From NCBI GenBank assembly GCA_014762585.1, contig JABURN010000060.1:1-7571 (forward strand): DNA of 7,571 nt, read 5' to 3'. Under the pieces are notes generated by a model that searched no databases, was not told the DNA's origin, and was given only the letters and a program-made list of their open reading frames with translations. The DNA comes from Methylophaga sp. GTDB taxonomy: Bacteria; Pseudomonadota; Gammaproteobacteria; Nitrosococcales; Methylophagaceae. Positions 5,920 through 7,571 of this stretch are shown one piece after another (the stretch's first letter is position 1; the number at the start of each line of letters is the position of its first letter). A program made the position numbers and the translations under genes.

Positions 5920-6693
5920 ATGTATATTGACTCTCATTGTCACCTCAATATGCTGGCTGATGAGCCGGGCGGTATTGACGCCATGGTCAGCGAAGCCAGC
6001 GATAGCGGTATTGAACACATTCTCTGTATTGCAATTGATAAAGCCAGCTGCGCAGAAGTGAAATCGATTGCAGACAGCTTCCCGCAAGTCACTGCCAGCG
6101 TCGGCATTCATCCTAATGTCGATGAACAGGAACAATTCACTGTTGAAGAACTGGTTGCCCAGGCCGCCCATCCCAAGGTGATTGCCATCGGCGAGACCGG
6201 CCTCGATTATTTCCGCAGTGAAGGCGATCTGGCATGGCAGCGAGATCGTTTCCGGGTACACATTGAAGCTGCCAAGCAAACCCAGAAACCCCTGATTATT
6301 CACACCCGTGAAGCGCGCGAAGATACGATGAGTATTCTCGAGAACGAAGACGCTGAAAAAGCCGGCGGCATCATTCACTGCTTCACTGAGAACTGGGAAA
6401 CCGCCAAACGCGCTCTGGACATTGGTTTCTATATCTCGCTGTCTGGCATTGTCACTTTCAAAAGCGCGAGAGAACTGCAGGACGTGGCCAAGAAGTTGCC
6501 ATTGGACCGGATTCTGATTGAAACCGATTCGCCTTATCTTGCCCCGGTCCCACACCGAGGCAAAACCAATAAACCGGTTTTCGTGAAGCATGTGGCCGAG
6601 TTTCTGGCTGAACTGCGTGGCGACACGGTTGAGAATATCGCGGCAACCACGACGGCTAACTTTCAGCGTCTGTTTCCATCTACGGTTCAGTAA
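5920..6693 (+). CDS. tatD: TatD-family metal-dependent deoxyribonuclease
   Basis: TatD-family proteins are cytosolic TIM-barrel metal hydrolases. Characterised members act as DNases with 3'-exonuclease activity and help in DNA repair or turnover. The 257-residue product has the metal ligands in order: His6 and His8 in IDSHCHLN, Glu92 in GETGLDYF, His128 in IIHTREA, His153 in IHCFTENW, and Asp203 in ETDSPYLAPVPHRGK. GIHP (62-65) is the other usual signature. The position matches ycfH, the tatD paralogue next to holB in E. coli; the symbol here is for the family, and the ycfH-type orthologue is most likely. The ATG at 5920 gives the conserved N-terminus (MYIDSHCHL), yet the 35-bp gap before it is AT-rich without an SD, which is unusual for an internal gene not overlapping its neighbour. 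The next gene starts two bases after its stop. Confidence 0.93.
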   Translation: MYIDSHCHLNMLADEPGGIDAMVSEASDSGIEHILCIAIDKASCAEVKSIADSFPQVTASVGIHPNVDEQEQFTVEELVAQAAHPKVIAIGETGLDYFRSEGDLAWQRDRFRVHIEAAKQTQKPLIIHTREAREDTMSILENEDAEKAGGIIHCFTENWETAKRALDIGFYISLSGIVTFKSARELQDVAKKLPLDRILIETDSPYLAPVPHRGKTNKPVFVKHVAEFLAELRGDTVENIAATTTANFQRLFPSTVQ

Positions 6694-6695
6694 TA

Positions 6696-7322
6696 ATGGC
6701 GTTTAAACGTCTGCTGGGACTATGGTTGCTGTCACTCAGCTTGCTTTTCCTGTCTGCCTGTGGAGACACTGAACAGACATCGCTCCGAAGTCTCAGCAAA
6801 GAGGCTGTCATCCTGGCTTTTGGTGACAGTCTGACTTACGGCACCGGCGCTGACCACCTGACAGAAAGTTATCCTGCTGTGTTGTCTGCCTTGAGTGGCC
6901 GCACTGTGATCAATGCCGGTGTTCCCGGCGAAATCAGTCGCGAAGGTCTGGCCAGAATCGAGTCGCTGCTGGAGCAGCATCAACCTCAACTGGTTCTGCT
7001 TTGTCACGGTGGAAACGATTTAATCCGCAAGTTAAGTGAGGCAGAGCTGAAGCAGAACCTGGCCGGGATGATTCAAGTTATCCGTGAGCAGGGCGCAGAG
7101 GTGGCGATGTTATCTGTACCAAAGCCAGGGCTTTTCCTCAAAGCGGCGCCAGTGTACCAGGAAGTCGCTCAACTGCATCAGGTCCCGATTGAAAACAATA
7201 TCATCCCCGATATCGAGTCCGAGAATTCCCTGAAATCAGACCCGATACATCCCAATGCCGATGGCTATCGCGTGTTGGCTGAAAGGATACATGAATGGCT
7301 TAATCAATCCGGTGCCCTGTAA
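6696..7322 (+). CDS. SGNH-hydrolase lipoprotein (TesA-like esterase/lysophospholipase)
   Basis: The 208-residue product is a GDSL/SGNH hydrolase with a lipoprotein signal. The N-terminus has basic residues (K4, R5), a Leu-rich segment (6-19) and a lipobox LSAC with Cys22. Residues after Cys are Gly-Asp; Asp is at +3, not the +2 position that causes inner-membrane retention in enterics, so the outer membrane is possible. The four SGNH blocks are complete: Ser45 in FGDSLTYG, Gly75 in NAGVPGE, Asn107 in GGND, and Asp182/His185 in DPIHPNADGY. The family includes TesA (thioesterase I, lysophospholipase L1) and arylesterases. E. coli TesA is a soluble periplasmic protein with a cleaved signal, so the lipid anchor here differs. 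Substrate cannot be read from sequence. It starts two bases after the tatD stop with no SD and is probably cotranscribed. Confidence 0.88.
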   Translation: MAFKRLLGLWLLSLSLLFLSACGDTEQTSLRSLSKEAVILAFGDSLTYGTGADHLTESYPAVLSALSGRTVINAGVPGEISREGLARIESLLEQHQPQLVLLCHGGNDLIRKLSEAELKQNLAGMIQVIREQGAEVAMLSVPKPGLFLKAAPVYQEVAQLHQVPIENNIIPDIESENSLKSDPIHPNADGYRVLAERIHEWLNQSGAL

Positions 7323-7373
7323 TCCCCGCTCAAGGAACTTAAATTACATTCTCTCAGTCCGTTGATGAAACAT

Positions 7374-7378
7374 GGGGA
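7374..7378 (+). promoter_or_regulatory. Shine-Dalgarno site of the last gene
   Basis: GGGGA (7374-7378) lies six bases before the ATG at 7385. It is a good ribosome binding site and decides the start over the ATG at 7365, which opens only a six-codon frame ending at TGA 7383-7385. Confidence 0.6.
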
Positions 7379-7384
7379 TAACTG

Positions 7385-7571
7385 ATGAGACTTTTTTTCC
7401 TGATACCTGCTTTTTGGATGTTGTTTAGCCTGCCTGTTGCCGCTGAGCCAATGTTTGGACTACTCGCAGATGATTGTTTCAATGAGTGGCAAACACGTTG
7501 CTGGGTGATTGGAGAAGCTACTACGCCAGCTCATGATGTTGAAAGCTTTGCCACTGGGATCAGGAAAATTT
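7385..7571 (+). CDS. Unrecognised predicted secreted protein, N-terminal part (right end cut by window)
   Basis: An open frame starts at ATG 7385 with a good SD and stays open for 62 codons to the window edge. Residues 1-20 look like a Sec signal peptide: one Arg at position 2, a hydrophobic core rich in Phe and Leu with Trp11, and LPVAA before Glu21, fitting signal peptidase I cleavage after Ala20 (Val at -3, Ala at -1). No Cys near the cut suggests a lipoprotein. The first mature residues include Cys31 and Cys39, which could form a disulfide in the periplasm, in a segment LLADDCFNEWQTRCWVIGEATTP. I do not recognise the family from this fragment. It lies 62 bp after the esterase on the same strand, with no clear terminator or promoter between, so it may be an operon extension or the first gene of the next unit. 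Confidence 0.62.
   Translation, partial: MRLFFLIPAFWMLFSLPVAAEPMFGLLADDCFNEWQTRCWVIGEATTPAHDVESFATGIRKI

Noticed and set aside
5872..6591. 239-codon minus-strand ORF opposite tatD
   Set aside because: It is antisense to a gene with all TatD metal ligands; the composition is that of a mirrored coding frame and no family is recognisable.
7365..7385. Six-codon ORF whose TGA overlaps the start of the last gene
   Set aside because: It has no SD and its codons contain the SD of the real gene; a short frame like this is expected by chance.
1..7571. A novel defence, mobile or biosynthetic system
   Set aside because: All complete genes belong to well-known housekeeping families in a conserved order; there are no transposases, integrases, tRNA junctions or repeat arrays.

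Overview
The window is a stretch of conserved housekeeping chromosome from a gammaproteobacterium. The order fabG-acpP-fabF-pabC-mltG-tmk-holB-pilZ-tatD is the classic fatty-acid/tmk/holB cluster. A type IV pilus PilZ protein between holB and tatD is the arrangement known from Pseudomonas and other non-enteric gammaproteobacteria; the E. coli cluster lacks pilZ there. Base composition looks moderate, near 50% GC by eye. A Methylophaga-like or other non-enteric marine lineage is possible, but I cannot assign a genus from sequence alone. All genes lie on the + strand.

Layout. Positions 1-251 hold the last 82 codons of fabG. A 141-bp gap follows, with a terminator-like hairpin, a second bulged hairpin and a candidate promoter, and then acpP (393-629). 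A 200-bp gap follows acpP. It holds a 16-bp-stem hairpin, a candidate promoter and complementary segments that can pair in two incompatible ways. Next is a dense run: fabF (830-2071), pabC (2089-2907, GTG start), mltG (2909-3916), tmk (3919-4545), holB (4542-5525), pilZ (5531-5884), tatD (5920-6693) and an SGNH-hydrolase lipoprotein (6696-7322). Most junctions in this run are from -4 to +17 nt. After 62 bp an unrecognised gene for a predicted secreted protein starts at 7385 and runs off the right edge.

Function. FabG, AcpP and FabF form the fatty-acid elongation core: ketoreductase, acyl carrier and condensing enzyme. PabC makes p-aminobenzoate for folate, Tmk makes dTDP and HolB is the clamp-loader delta' subunit, so the middle of the run links folate, thymidylate and replication. 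MltG cuts nascent peptidoglycan at the inner membrane. PilZ supports type IV pilus assembly, TatD is a metal-dependent nuclease, and the lipoprotein is a probable esterase or lysophospholipase in the envelope.

I see no mobile element, CRISPR array, tRNA or rRNA and no new multi-gene system. The least explained parts are the two intergenic regions around acpP, the SD-poor operon interior and the truncated secreted ORF at the right end.
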